A stretch of 64,000 nucleotides of DNA from Chelatococcus reniformis (GTDB lineage Bacteria; Pseudomonadota; Alphaproteobacteria; Rhizobiales; Beijerinckiaceae). Both the position numbers and the translations under genes were made by a program. A model generated the notes under the pieces. That model saw nothing but the letters and a program-made list of their open reading frames with translations. It did not search any database and had not been told where the DNA came from. Below are positions 54,701 to 62,400 of the stretch, one piece after another. Each line of letters starts with the position of its first letter. Within the stretch, counting starts at the first letter, position 1. Where the stretch lies: positions 248,001-312,000 of the forward strand of contig NZ_BMGG01000007.1 of NCBI RefSeq assembly GCF_014640075.1, written 5' to 3'.

Positions 54701-56050
54701 GTTGGTGCCGGAGAAGCCGAAGGCGCTGACGCCCGCCAAACGCCGCCCCGAGGGTCCCGCCGGAAACGGCTGGGCGTCCGTGGCCACCGCCAGGCGTGCG
54801 TGCTCCCAGTCGACATGCGGGTTGCCTGCCAGGAAGTGCAGGCTCGGGGGGATCGATCGCCGGGTCAGGGCGAGGACGCTCTTGGCGACGCCGGCGAGGC
54901 CGGCGACTGCCTCGGTGTGGCCGATGTTCGTCTTGACGGTGCCCACCAGCAGCGGCCGCTCCGGTGTCCGTGTCGGCGCAAACACCGCTTGCAGTGCGCC
55001 GAGCTCGATCGGGTCGCCGAGCGAGGTGCCGGTGCCGTGCGCCTCGACGTAGCCGATCTCGGCCGGGGCGACGCCGGCGTTGGCGAGCGCCGCCTTGATG
55101 ACGGCTTCTTGAGCGGGACCATTGGGCGCGGTGATGCCGCTTGTGCGGCCATCCTGATTGATCGCCGTGCCGCGAATGACCGCCAGCACCGGATCGCCGG
55201 CGGCGCGCGCGTCGGCCTCGCGCTTCACCACGAGGACGACACCACCCTCGCCGCGCACGTAGCCATCCGCCGAGGCGTCGGCGAACTTGCAGCGTCCGTC
55301 GGGCGACATCATGCGCCCCTTGCTGAAGCTGACGTTGATGTCGGGCGACAGGATCAGGTTGGCGCCGCCGACCAGGGCCGCGTCGCATTCGCCCAGCCGC
55401 AGCGCCTGGCAGGCGAGGTGCAGTGCCACCAGCGCGGACGAGCAGGCGGTGTCCACCGTCACTGCCGGCCCGTTGAGGCCCAGGGTATAGGCGATCCGTC
55501 CGGCAGCGACGGCGAGCGAGGTCCCGGTCGCGGAGTAGGCGTCGATACGCTCGCGCTGGGCGAACACGGCCCGGCCGTAGTCGCTGTTGCCCAGGCCGAC
55601 ATAGACGCCGACCCGCGTGCCGCCCAGCCGGTCGGGCGCGATGGCGGCGCCCTCCAGCGCCTCCCAGGCGAGTTCGAGCAGCAGCCGTTGCTGCGGGTCC
55701 ACGCTGGCCGCTTCCCGCGGCGAGATGCCGAAGAAGGCCGCGTCAAACGTGTCGACACTCTTGAGGAACGCGCCGAAGCGCGTCGTCATCTTGCCCGGCG
55801 CGTCGGGATCGTCGGAGTAGATCGGCTCCAGTTCCCAGCGGTCGGCCGGGATGGGCCCGACGGTATCGACGCGGCCCCACAGCACGTCGGCGAAGCTGTT
55901 GGCGTCGCTGACGTCGCCCGGCAGGCGCAGTCCCATCCCGACGATGGCGATCGGCGCCCGCACGGCGCCCTCGCTGCGCTCCAGGCGGGCACGCAGATTG
56001 CGGATCTCGACGAGCGCGCGCTTGGTGGTGGACTGGAGATCCGCGCTCAT
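51701..56050 (-). CDS. Type I PKS protein C: KS-AT-cMT-ACP (non-reducing, methylating)
   Basis: Module of 1449 aa. An N-terminal coiled-coil-like docking helix (residues 1-32) precedes KS with VDTACSSAL near 200 and EAHGTGTSLGDP. AT has GHSLGEY near 649; at the position of HAFH/YASH it reads FGSHS (near 752), which fits neither standard class. A C-methyltransferase follows with LEIGGGTGATT near 1112, ANAVHAC and the Glu in ALIEST. ACP has [11 protein letters not shown] near 1360. No KR, DH or ER is present, so the beta-keto group should survive with one (or possibly two) alpha-methyl groups. The start overlaps the stop of gene B (ATGA) and the stop overlaps the start of gene D. The tail IAQLSDADIERLLAS belongs to the shared docking family. 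Confidence 0.94.
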   Translation of the reverse strand: MSADLQSTTKRALVEIRNLRARLERSEGAVRAPIAIVGMGLRLPGDVSDANSFADVLWGRVDTVGPIPADRWELEPIYSDDPDAPGKMTTRFGAFLKSVDTFDAAFFGISPREAASVDPQQRLLLELAWEALEGAAIAPDRLGGTRVGVYVGLGNSDYGRAVFAQRERIDAYSATGTSLAVAAGRIAYTLGLNGPAVTVDTACSSALVALHLACQALRLGECDAALVGGANLILSPDINVSFSKGRMMSPDGRCKFADASADGYVRGEGGVVLVVKREADARAAGDPVLAVIRGTAINQDGRTSGITAPNGPAQEAVIKAALANAGVAPAEIGYVEAHGTGTSLGDPIELGALQAVFAPTRTPERPLLVGTVKTNIGHTEAVAGLAGVAKSVLALTRRSIPPSLHFLAGNPHVDWEHARLAVATDAQPFPAGPSGRRLAGVSAFGFSGTNAHVVLEEAEVSPVREAEPDRPTHVLALSAHGAAALQATADRLRTRFEQGGAVADLCHTLNVGRAGLATRAAIVGRTEADIVRGLTALREGQPHAAVITAGPEPGADAPRIAFLFTGQGLHHAGMGRELYRTSPVFRDALDACARAAAPHCGDDLLARMFSADSAALADAAILQPAGFALQVGLLALWRAWGIEPAAALGHSLGEYAAAYAGGVMSLDDAMRVVVARGRGAARCAGAATMLAATAPEAVVARALAAVGEVEIAAFNGPDSVVVSGPPDALAAWARVVESEGGRTKALAIPFGSHSRWIEPALPPLAAALQTVAFHPSRIALAANVTGALAGPDELSAPHYWLAQMRRPVRFAQAIAALGSLGITHFVELGPHPALCTAGAECLGDGPRWIASMRRDGDPWADLLEGVGRLFVDGARVDWRGFDHGYGRRRSAAPTYPFQRSRHWLAPMAPVRAADAWAATTAAADRQSEQGPLGLNAGSYPAKWAVLDQLAVAQTLAALRGAGLFLQAETHAPAEILARLGVASSYHGLVRRWLQRLVAAGYLRETARGIHAGAPLPDPDLARLWREAEQLFVDNPELLAYVRQCGTLALDVVAGRESPLETLFPNGTFGLAEDLYERSAAMRYVNLLASAATSAFGAAAGARGSLRVLEIGGGTGATTAALLPTLDAGCRYLFTDVSDLFLDRARDKFAAYPHVRYGRFDLDVEIAEQGYEGGQFDLVVAANAVHACTDLTRTLERLLALLAPGGVLALIESTTSFAWFDFTTSLIDGWRKHADELRHDGPLLAPEAWGAALRGAGFADVETWPRRGSAADTLGQHLILARAPGVFSAGSAASEPDADDQLTMDAPAVPVQSAADMILAAPAGEQLDLMRDVVRTHVMAVLRTGDDAPPHRHSRLAELGLDSLMALQLRDRLTRGLSLARPLPATLMFDYPTIEALAAKLLALVRPAEVAERQAAPAAAIAPSLAAHEIAQLSDADIERLLASREVSRA

Positions 56051-59000
56051 TGCGGCCTCCGTCCACGGGCCGGTTCGGCCGAGAGCGTGGCGAGCTCCGC
56101 GGCCAGCAGCGCCTCCGCCTCGATGTCGCTCATACCGTCGATCTCGTCACCCGCCGGCGACGTCGGTGTGGCGATGGCGTGGGCTGGACGAAGCGCCCAG
56201 ACGCTGCTCAGGCGGTCGGCCAACGCCTCGAGGGTCGGGTGATCGAATACGAGGGTTGCAGGCAACGGCACGCCGCCAAATCTTGCGAGCTGGTTTCTCA
56301 ACTCCACCGCCATGAGTGAATCGAGCCCGAACTGCTTGAGCGGCGTGGCGGCCGGCAGAGGCACCCCGTCGGGCAGTTCGAGCACCGCACGCGTTCGCTT
56401 GGCGAGAACTTCGATCAAGGCCGGCCGCTGGAGACCGCCCGACAAAGCACGGAGCTGGCCGAGCCCCTGGTCGGCGGGGGGCATCACGCGAGGCGACGCC
56501 GGCCGATCGGGCTCGAAGGCTTCGAACAGCGCGCGCCGGCGATCGGGAGGCGCCAGCTCGGACAGCTGCCGCCAGTCGGCTGAGGCTGCGACGGCATGCG
56601 GCTCGTCCTGCGCCAGCAGCAACTCGAGGGCCGCGAGCGCTTGATGACTCGGCATCGGCCTCAGTCCGCGCGCGTGCCACGCGGATTTGGCTTGCGCCGG
56701 GAGGCGCTCGAACATGCCTCCTTCGGCCCACGGCCCCCACGCGACGGTGATGACGGGAGCGCCGTCCCGGCGCCATTGGGTCCCGACAGCCTCCAGCTCG
56801 GCGTTGGCGGCGACATAGGCGCCTTGTCCCAGGCCGCCGAACAGTCCGGCGGCCGACGAGCAGAGAACGACGAAATCGAGCGGCAGCCCGCTGGTCGCTT
56901 GGCGCAGCGCCCGTGCACCGACGGCCTTGCCCCGCCGCGCCTCGTGGATCGTCGCCGCGTCGAGGGTGCGGATCAGCGCGTCGGCCGCGACCCCGGCGGC
57001 ATGCACGATCCCGCGCAGCGGCGCGTCGCGGCCGACATCGGCGAGCAAGGCGCGCGTCGCGTCGAGATTGCAGATGTCGTTCAGCGCGACGCGCACCCGC
57101 GCCCCCGCGCGTTCGAGCGCGGCGATAGCCTCGCGTGCGCTGGCCCCCGGTGCGTTGCGGCCGACGAGCACGAGCTGACGGGCGCCCTGGGCCACCAGCC
57201 ATGCGGCGGCCCGCAGCCCGAGGGCGCCGAAGCCGCCGGTGATCAGGTAGGCGGCGTCGGTGCGGACCGGCGGCGAAGCCGTCCGCGCCGCCTTCGGCTT
57301 CAGAACCAGCTTGCCGATATGGCGCGCCTGCGCCATGTGCCGCAGGGCGCCCGTGGCGTCGTCGAGACCGCGGACCTCGATCGGCAGCGGCGCCAGCTCG
57401 CCGCGCGCGATGGCCGGCAAGATCTCGTTGGCGACGTGAGTGAACAGGGTGGGATCGGCGGCGGCCATGACGCTGGCGTCGAAGACGTGGTAGGCGACGT
57501 CCGGCCGCGCCGCCGCGACCTGCTCCGGCGTCCAGATCTGCCGTTTCCCGAGCTCGATCATGACGCCGCCCGGTGACAGCGCGCGCAAGGTTTCGCCGAC
57601 GAACGGGCCAGTGAGCGAGTTGAGGGCTATGCGCGCGCCCTTGCCGCCCGTCGCGGCCAGTACCTGCTCGGCGAAGTCCGGCGTCCGCGAATCGAAGACG
57701 TGCTCTACGCCGCGGCGACTGAGGTAGGCGCGCTTTTCCGGCGACCCGGCCGTGGCGATCACCTGGGCGCCCGCACGCTGGGCCAGCGCCAGAGCCGCGA
57801 GGCCGACGCCGCCGGTGGCGGCGTGGATCAGCACGGTGTCCCCGCGGCGCAGCTTCGCGATGTGGTGCAGGCCGATATGGCCGGTGAGAAAGGCGACCGG
57901 GCTCGCAGCGGCGACATCGAAGCGCAGCCCATCCGGCAATCGGGCCGTAAGGTCGGCGCGGGCGAGCGCGTGGGTGGCGAGGCATCCCTGGGCCAGACAG
58001 ACCACGGCATCGCCCGCGGCGAATCCCTCGACGCCGGCGCCCACGGCCTCCACGATTCCGGCGCACTCGCCGCCGAATGGCGCTGGCGCGCCCGGATAGG
58101 CCCCGAGCGCGACGAGCACGTCGCGGAAGTTGAGGCCTGCCGCCAGGACCCGGACCAGAACCTCTCCACGTAGCGGCCGGGCAGGCGTGAATGGCCGCAG
58201 GGCGACGCCGTCGAGCCCCCCGCCACCGTGCACGATCTCCATCGGGATGGCGTCGGCGTGGTCCGGCAGGCGCCGCAGGCGGGGGGCGAGAATATCGTCC
58301 CCCCGAAGCGCCAGCAGGGGTTCGCTCGACACACGCAGCGCCGTCAGCACGGCGCCCGCCTGCTTGGCCGATGGGGCGAGTGGGTCGACGTCGACGACGC
58401 GCACGCCGAGCTGGGGATACTCGAGCGCGGCGGCCGCCGAGAGCGCGGCGATGCCGGCTCCGCGGGTGGCCACCGAGAGGTCAGGGGAGGCCACGTCTAT
58501 CCCCGCAGCGCCGCTGGTGACGACGACCAAGGGGCGGGTAGGGCCCTCGCCGAGCGTCTGCAGGAGGGCGAGAAGCGCGGCGTAGATGGTCTCGCCATCT
58601 GACCCGGCATCGGCGTCGAGCGGCCAGAAGCAGGCGACGGCGGCGGTCGCAATCTCCCCCGGCAGGCCGCCCAACCGCGCCGCGACCTCGCTCTCGTCCG
58701 CCCGCAGCCGCAACGCGCGCAGACCGGCCGCTTCGAGCGACGCGCAGAAGGAGGCGGCAACGCCACCGGCGTCTTCGAGAACAATCCAGCTTTGAGCCGG
58801 ACGATCCGGTGTCCGCTGCTCTGCCGCGATCCAATCGACCGAATAGAGCTCCGCCGGCCTGTCGCGATGGCCGGGGGGCAACTGGGGCGACGGCTTGACG
58901 AAATGCACCCCAGTCAGCTTCGCGACGCACGCACCGCTTTCATCGTAGCCCGTGACCTCGGCGGTCAACGCGGCGTCGCTCTGGGCCGTGACGCGCGCGT

Positions 59001-62000
59001 GGAGGCGCAGCGTGCGGCCCGCCGCAGGCCAGAGCTCCGCATGCTCGACGCTCATCGGAAGGTAAGCGCCGTCCACGCCGGCCGCGAGCGTCGCGAGCTG
59101 GAAACCGGCGTCCAGCAAGGTCGGATGGAGCGTCCGCGTCGTCGGGGTGCCGTCGGGCAGCGCTGCCCATCCCTGGGCTTCGCTTCCGCTGACGTCGGCT
59201 GCCTCCAGGATGCGGAAGGCCGGGCCGAAGGCGAAGCCGGCGCCGGCGAGCGCGCCGTAGAAGGACACCAGATCAGAGGAGCGGCCGTGCGTCTCGGGGG
59301 GCTGCGCCGACGGAGCGGCCGGTACGGCGCTCCGTGCTTCCGCGACGAGGCGCCAGGGCGCCGTGCCGGCGCGCGCGTGAAAGGCCAGCGTCCAGCCGTT
59401 CGGCACCTCGGCCGCGACGATCTGCCAGGATTCGCCGTCCACGCCGACCCTGAGCGGCTCGCGGATGAGCACCTCCGCCAGGGCCCCGGCACGCCCTTGC
59501 GACACGGCGCCGGCCGCGCCCGCAAGCGCCTGGATGATCGCTGCACCGGGCAGGATCACCTCGTCGAAGACGCGGTGGTCATCGACCCACGAGCCGAGGG
59601 CCTGCGGGTCGAGCGGGATGATCGTCAGATCCGTGCCGGCGACCGGGGCCGGTGCGCCGAGCCAGTCGCCCTGAGCCTGAAGAGCGGGCCGGCTGTCCGC
59701 AATCCAGTGGCGGCGTCGCTGCCAGGGGTAGGCCGGCAGGGTCGTCACCTGGCCATCGGCTGGCTGCACGGCGGACCAATCCGGGTCGACGCCGGCCGCG
59801 TAGAGCGCCGCCAGGCTCTGGTGCATGGTTTCGGTGTCGTCCCGGCCGCGCCGGAGCGACGCGACCACGACGTGCGGCCGGCCGTCGCCCAACGTCTCCC
59901 CGATCGCGGCGGCGAGCGCCGGGTGCGGGCCTACTTCCACGAAGACGTCCACATGCGCGTCCGCCATCGCGCCAATGGCCGCCGCAAAGCGCACCGGCTT
60001 GCAGATGGCTTCCGTCAGATAGGCAGCGTCGACGTCCCGGCCGGCGAAGTCTGCCCCCGTCACCGTCGAGACGATTGGTATCGCGCCGTCACGGCTCTCG
60101 ACAGGCCCGAGCCCGGCGGCGAAGCGCTCGGCGAGCGGCCGCATCTGCGCCGAATGGAAGGCGTAGTCGACGTGGAGCGGCCGGACGAGGATATTGCGCC
60201 CGGCAAGCTCCTCGATCGCTGCGTCGAGGGCGGCGGCTTCGCCGGACAGCACCGTTTGGCCGGGCGCATTGACTGCGCCGATGTCGATGCGGCCGTCGAA
60301 CCGTGCCACCAGCGCCCGCGCATCCGCTTCCGTCAGCGCGACGGCCGCCATGCGGCCCAGGCCGGTCGCAGCTTGCATGATTGCGCCACGTCGCACGACG
60401 ATGCGCGCCGCCTCCTCCAGCGAGAGCGCGCCCGCGACGTGCAGCGCGGCAATCTCACCCACGCTGTGGCCGACGACCGCCGCCGGCCGTATGCCCCAGC
60501 ACGCCCAGGTGGCGGCAAGGGCGGTCTGGAGGGCGAACAGCGCGGGCTGCGCGATTGCCGTTTCACCGAGGCGCGAACACTCCTCCGGACGCCGCAGCTC
60601 CTCGATCACGCTCCAGCCGGAGATTTGTGCGATGGCTCGATCGCAGGCCTCCATGGTCGCCAAGAAGCGGGCATGGGACGCCATCAACTCCCGGCCCATG
60701 GCGAACCATTGGGTTCCTTGACCGCAGAAGACAAAACCGATGCGTGGCTTCGCCGCCGACAGCGGCGTCGGCGCCGCCTCCAGCGCGGCGGAGAGCCGGC
60801 GGCGGAGCGCAGCCTTGTCCTTGCCGACGACGGCGAGCCGCGCGGCGTAGTGCGACCGTCGCCGGGCGGCGGTGTGGCAGAGATCGGCGATCGGAGCGGA
60901 CTCCGGAGCATCGAGCAGGTCGAGCCAGGCAGAAGCGAGCGTGGCGAGCCCGGCTGGGGTCTTCGCCGAAAGGGGCAGCGTCCACACCGCTCCCTCCGGC
61001 GCGGGGTCGACCCCCGGAAGCATGGGCGCTTCCTCCAGGACGACGTGGCCGTTGGTGCCGCCGATGCCGAAGGAGCTCACCGCGGCGCAGCGCGGTGCGG
61101 CCGCCGCCGGAAACGGCGTCAGCCGGACCGGAATCCGCAGGCGCGAGTGCTCCAACGATATGTGCGGATTGAGGAGCTTGAAATTCGGCTGCGGCGGGAT
61201 CTGCCCCCGGCGCAAGGCCTCGACCGTCTTGATCAGGCCGATGACGCCAGCGGCGGCCTCGAGATGCCCGATGTTCGCCTTGGCCGAGCCGAGGTAGCAC
61301 GGCGGCGCATGAGGCCGGCCCGCGCCCAGGGCTGACGCCAGGGCCTCGACTTCGATGGGATCGCCAAGGGCGGTTCCGGTGCCGTGCGCTTCCACGAACG
61401 AGATCCGCTCGGGGGTCACGCCGCCGGATGTGAGGGCCTCGTGCACGAGCGCCTGCTGCGCCTGCCCGTTCGGCGCCGTGAGCACCGTCGAGCGGCCGTC
61501 CTGGTTGACCGCCGAGCCGCGAATGACCGCAAGGACACGGTCGCCGTCCGCCACGGCGTCGCTCAGCCGCTTCAGCGCGACGACGCCGCACCCTTCGCCG
61601 CGACCGAATCCGTCCGCAGCGGCATCGAAGGTCTTGCACTGGCCGTCCGGCGCCATGAAGCCCAGCTTGGTCATGGCGACGAACAATTCGGGCGTGATCA
61701 TCACCGACGCCCCGCCGGCGAGGGCGAAATCCGTCTCGCCCAGGCGCAGGCTCTGGCAGGCGAGATGGATCGCCACGAGCGACGACGAGCAGCCCGTGTC
61801 GAGCGTGAGGCTCGGCCCGCGCAGGTCGAGGACATGGGAGATGCGATTGGCGACGACGCCGTGCACCGTGCCGGTGAGGGTGCGGGTGTCGAGAGCTCCG
61901 ACGCTGCGATAGACCAGGCGCGCGTAGTCGGAGTGGTAGCAGGCCATGAAGACGCCCGCCCGCGCGCCGCGCAGCGCGGCGTGGACGACGCCTGCGTCGT

Positions 62001-62400
62001 CGATCGCTTCGATCGCGGTTTCGAGGGTCAGACGCTGCTGCGGATCCATCTGATCCGCTTCACGGCCCAGGATGCCGAAATACTCGGCGTCGAAGAGATC
62101 GATACGGTCGAGGAAGCTGCCGCGGCGCGTGACGAGCTTGCCGGGCGCATCCGGATCGGGATCGAACCAGGGGGCGACGTCGAAGCGCTCGCCGGGGATT
62201 TCGCCGGTCGTCGTCGAGCCGGCGGCGAGCAGGCGCCAAAGCGCAGCCGGGCTGTCGCTGCCGCCGGGCGCGCGGCAGGCCATGCCGACGACCGCGACCG
62301 GATCGGCGCGCAGGATCGGCGCCGTCTCGTCCCGAACGTCCTCGGCCATCAGGGCGATCTGCACGGCGGTGAGGTTGGAGAGCGCGACGGGGCCGTTCAC
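56047..62400 (-). CDS. Type I PKS protein B: KS-AT-DH-ER-KR-ACP
   Basis: Module of 2117 aa. KS has LDTGCSSSLVAIH near residue 202 (TG in place of TA before the Cys), EAHGTGTALGDP and NIGHLEAAAG. AT has GHSVGEI near 643 and YAFHSAQM, a hybrid of the malonyl (HAFH) and methylmalonyl (YASH) signatures. DH has DDHRVFDEVILP near 942 and LLDAGFQ. ER has NFRDVLVALGAYPG and HAATGGVGLAA near 1523. KR has ITGGFGALG near 1720, SSAAGLFGG and Tyr in GAYVAANAE; the LDD motif is replaced by VAADA. ACP has [10 protein letters not shown] near 2027. Expected output is a fully reduced two-carbon extension, methyl-branched if methylmalonyl is used. GTG start overlaps the stop of gene A (GTGA). The C-terminal tail EIDGMSDIEAEALLAAEL is the clearest docking tail of the set. 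Confidence 0.94.
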   Translation of the reverse strand: MNGPVALSNLTAVQIALMAEDVRDETAPILRADPVAVVGMACRAPGGSDSPAALWRLLAAGSTTTGEIPGERFDVAPWFDPDPDAPGKLVTRRGSFLDRIDLFDAEYFGILGREADQMDPQQRLTLETAIEAIDDAGVVHAALRGARAGVFMACYHSDYARLVYRSVGALDTRTLTGTVHGVVANRISHVLDLRGPSLTLDTGCSSSLVAIHLACQSLRLGETDFALAGGASVMITPELFVAMTKLGFMAPDGQCKTFDAAADGFGRGEGCGVVALKRLSDAVADGDRVLAVIRGSAVNQDGRSTVLTAPNGQAQQALVHEALTSGGVTPERISFVEAHGTGTALGDPIEVEALASALGAGRPHAPPCYLGSAKANIGHLEAAAGVIGLIKTVEALRRGQIPPQPNFKLLNPHISLEHSRLRIPVRLTPFPAAAAPRCAAVSSFGIGGTNGHVVLEEAPMLPGVDPAPEGAVWTLPLSAKTPAGLATLASAWLDLLDAPESAPIADLCHTAARRRSHYAARLAVVGKDKAALRRRLSAALEAAPTPLSAAKPRIGFVFCGQGTQWFAMGRELMASHARFLATMEACDRAIAQISGWSVIEELRRPEECSRLGETAIAQPALFALQTALAATWACWGIRPAAVVGHSVGEIAALHVAGALSLEEAARIVVRRGAIMQAATGLGRMAAVALTEADARALVARFDGRIDIGAVNAPGQTVLSGEAAALDAAIEELAGRNILVRPLHVDYAFHSAQMRPLAERFAAGLGPVESRDGAIPIVSTVTGADFAGRDVDAAYLTEAICKPVRFAAAIGAMADAHVDVFVEVGPHPALAAAIGETLGDGRPHVVVASLRRGRDDTETMHQSLAALYAAGVDPDWSAVQPADGQVTTLPAYPWQRRRHWIADSRPALQAQGDWLGAPAPVAGTDLTIIPLDPQALGSWVDDHRVFDEVILPGAAIIQALAGAAGAVSQGRAGALAEVLIREPLRVGVDGESWQIVAAEVPNGWTLAFHARAGTAPWRLVAEARSAVPAAPSAQPPETHGRSSDLVSFYGALAGAGFAFGPAFRILEAADVSGSEAQGWAALPDGTPTTRTLHPTLLDAGFQLATLAAGVDGAYLPMSVEHAELWPAAGRTLRLHARVTAQSDAALTAEVTGYDESGACVAKLTGVHFVKPSPQLPPGHRDRPAELYSVDWIAAEQRTPDRPAQSWIVLEDAGGVAASFCASLEAAGLRALRLRADESEVAARLGGLPGEIATAAVACFWPLDADAGSDGETIYAALLALLQTLGEGPTRPLVVVTSGAAGIDVASPDLSVATRGAGIAALSAAAALEYPQLGVRVVDVDPLAPSAKQAGAVLTALRVSSEPLLALRGDDILAPRLRRLPDHADAIPMEIVHGGGGLDGVALRPFTPARPLRGEVLVRVLAAGLNFRDVLVALGAYPGAPAPFGGECAGIVEAVGAGVEGFAAGDAVVCLAQGCLATHALARADLTARLPDGLRFDVAAASPVAFLTGHIGLHHIAKLRRGDTVLIHAATGGVGLAALALAQRAGAQVIATAGSPEKRAYLSRRGVEHVFDSRTPDFAEQVLAATGGKGARIALNSLTGPFVGETLRALSPGGVMIELGKRQIWTPEQVAAARPDVAYHVFDASVMAAADPTLFTHVANEILPAIARGELAPLPIEVRGLDDATGALRHMAQARHIGKLVLKPKAARTASPPVRTDAAYLITGGFGALGLRAAAWLVAQGARQLVLVGRNAPGASAREAIAALERAGARVRVALNDICNLDATRALLADVGRDAPLRGIVHAAGVAADALIRTLDAATIHEARRGKAVGARALRQATSGLPLDFVVLCSSAAGLFGGLGQGAYVAANAELEAVGTQWRRDGAPVITVAWGPWAEGGMFERLPAQAKSAWHARGLRPMPSHQALAALELLLAQDEPHAVAASADWRQLSELAPPDRRRALFEAFEPDRPASPRVMPPADQGLGQLRALSGGLQRPALIEVLAKRTRAVLELPDGVPLPAATPLKQFGLDSLMAVELRNQLARFGGVPLPATLVFDHPTLEALADRLSSVWALRPAHAIATPTSPAGDEIDGMSDIEAEALLAAELATLSAEPARGRRPQ

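Noticed and set aside
51950-56242. A 1430-residue open frame on the plus strand opposite PKS genes C and B
   Set aside because: It is the antisense shadow of GC-rich codons; the minus-strand frame encodes clear KS, AT, cMT and ACP motifs and the plus frame is low-complexity Arg/Gly/Ala with no domain.
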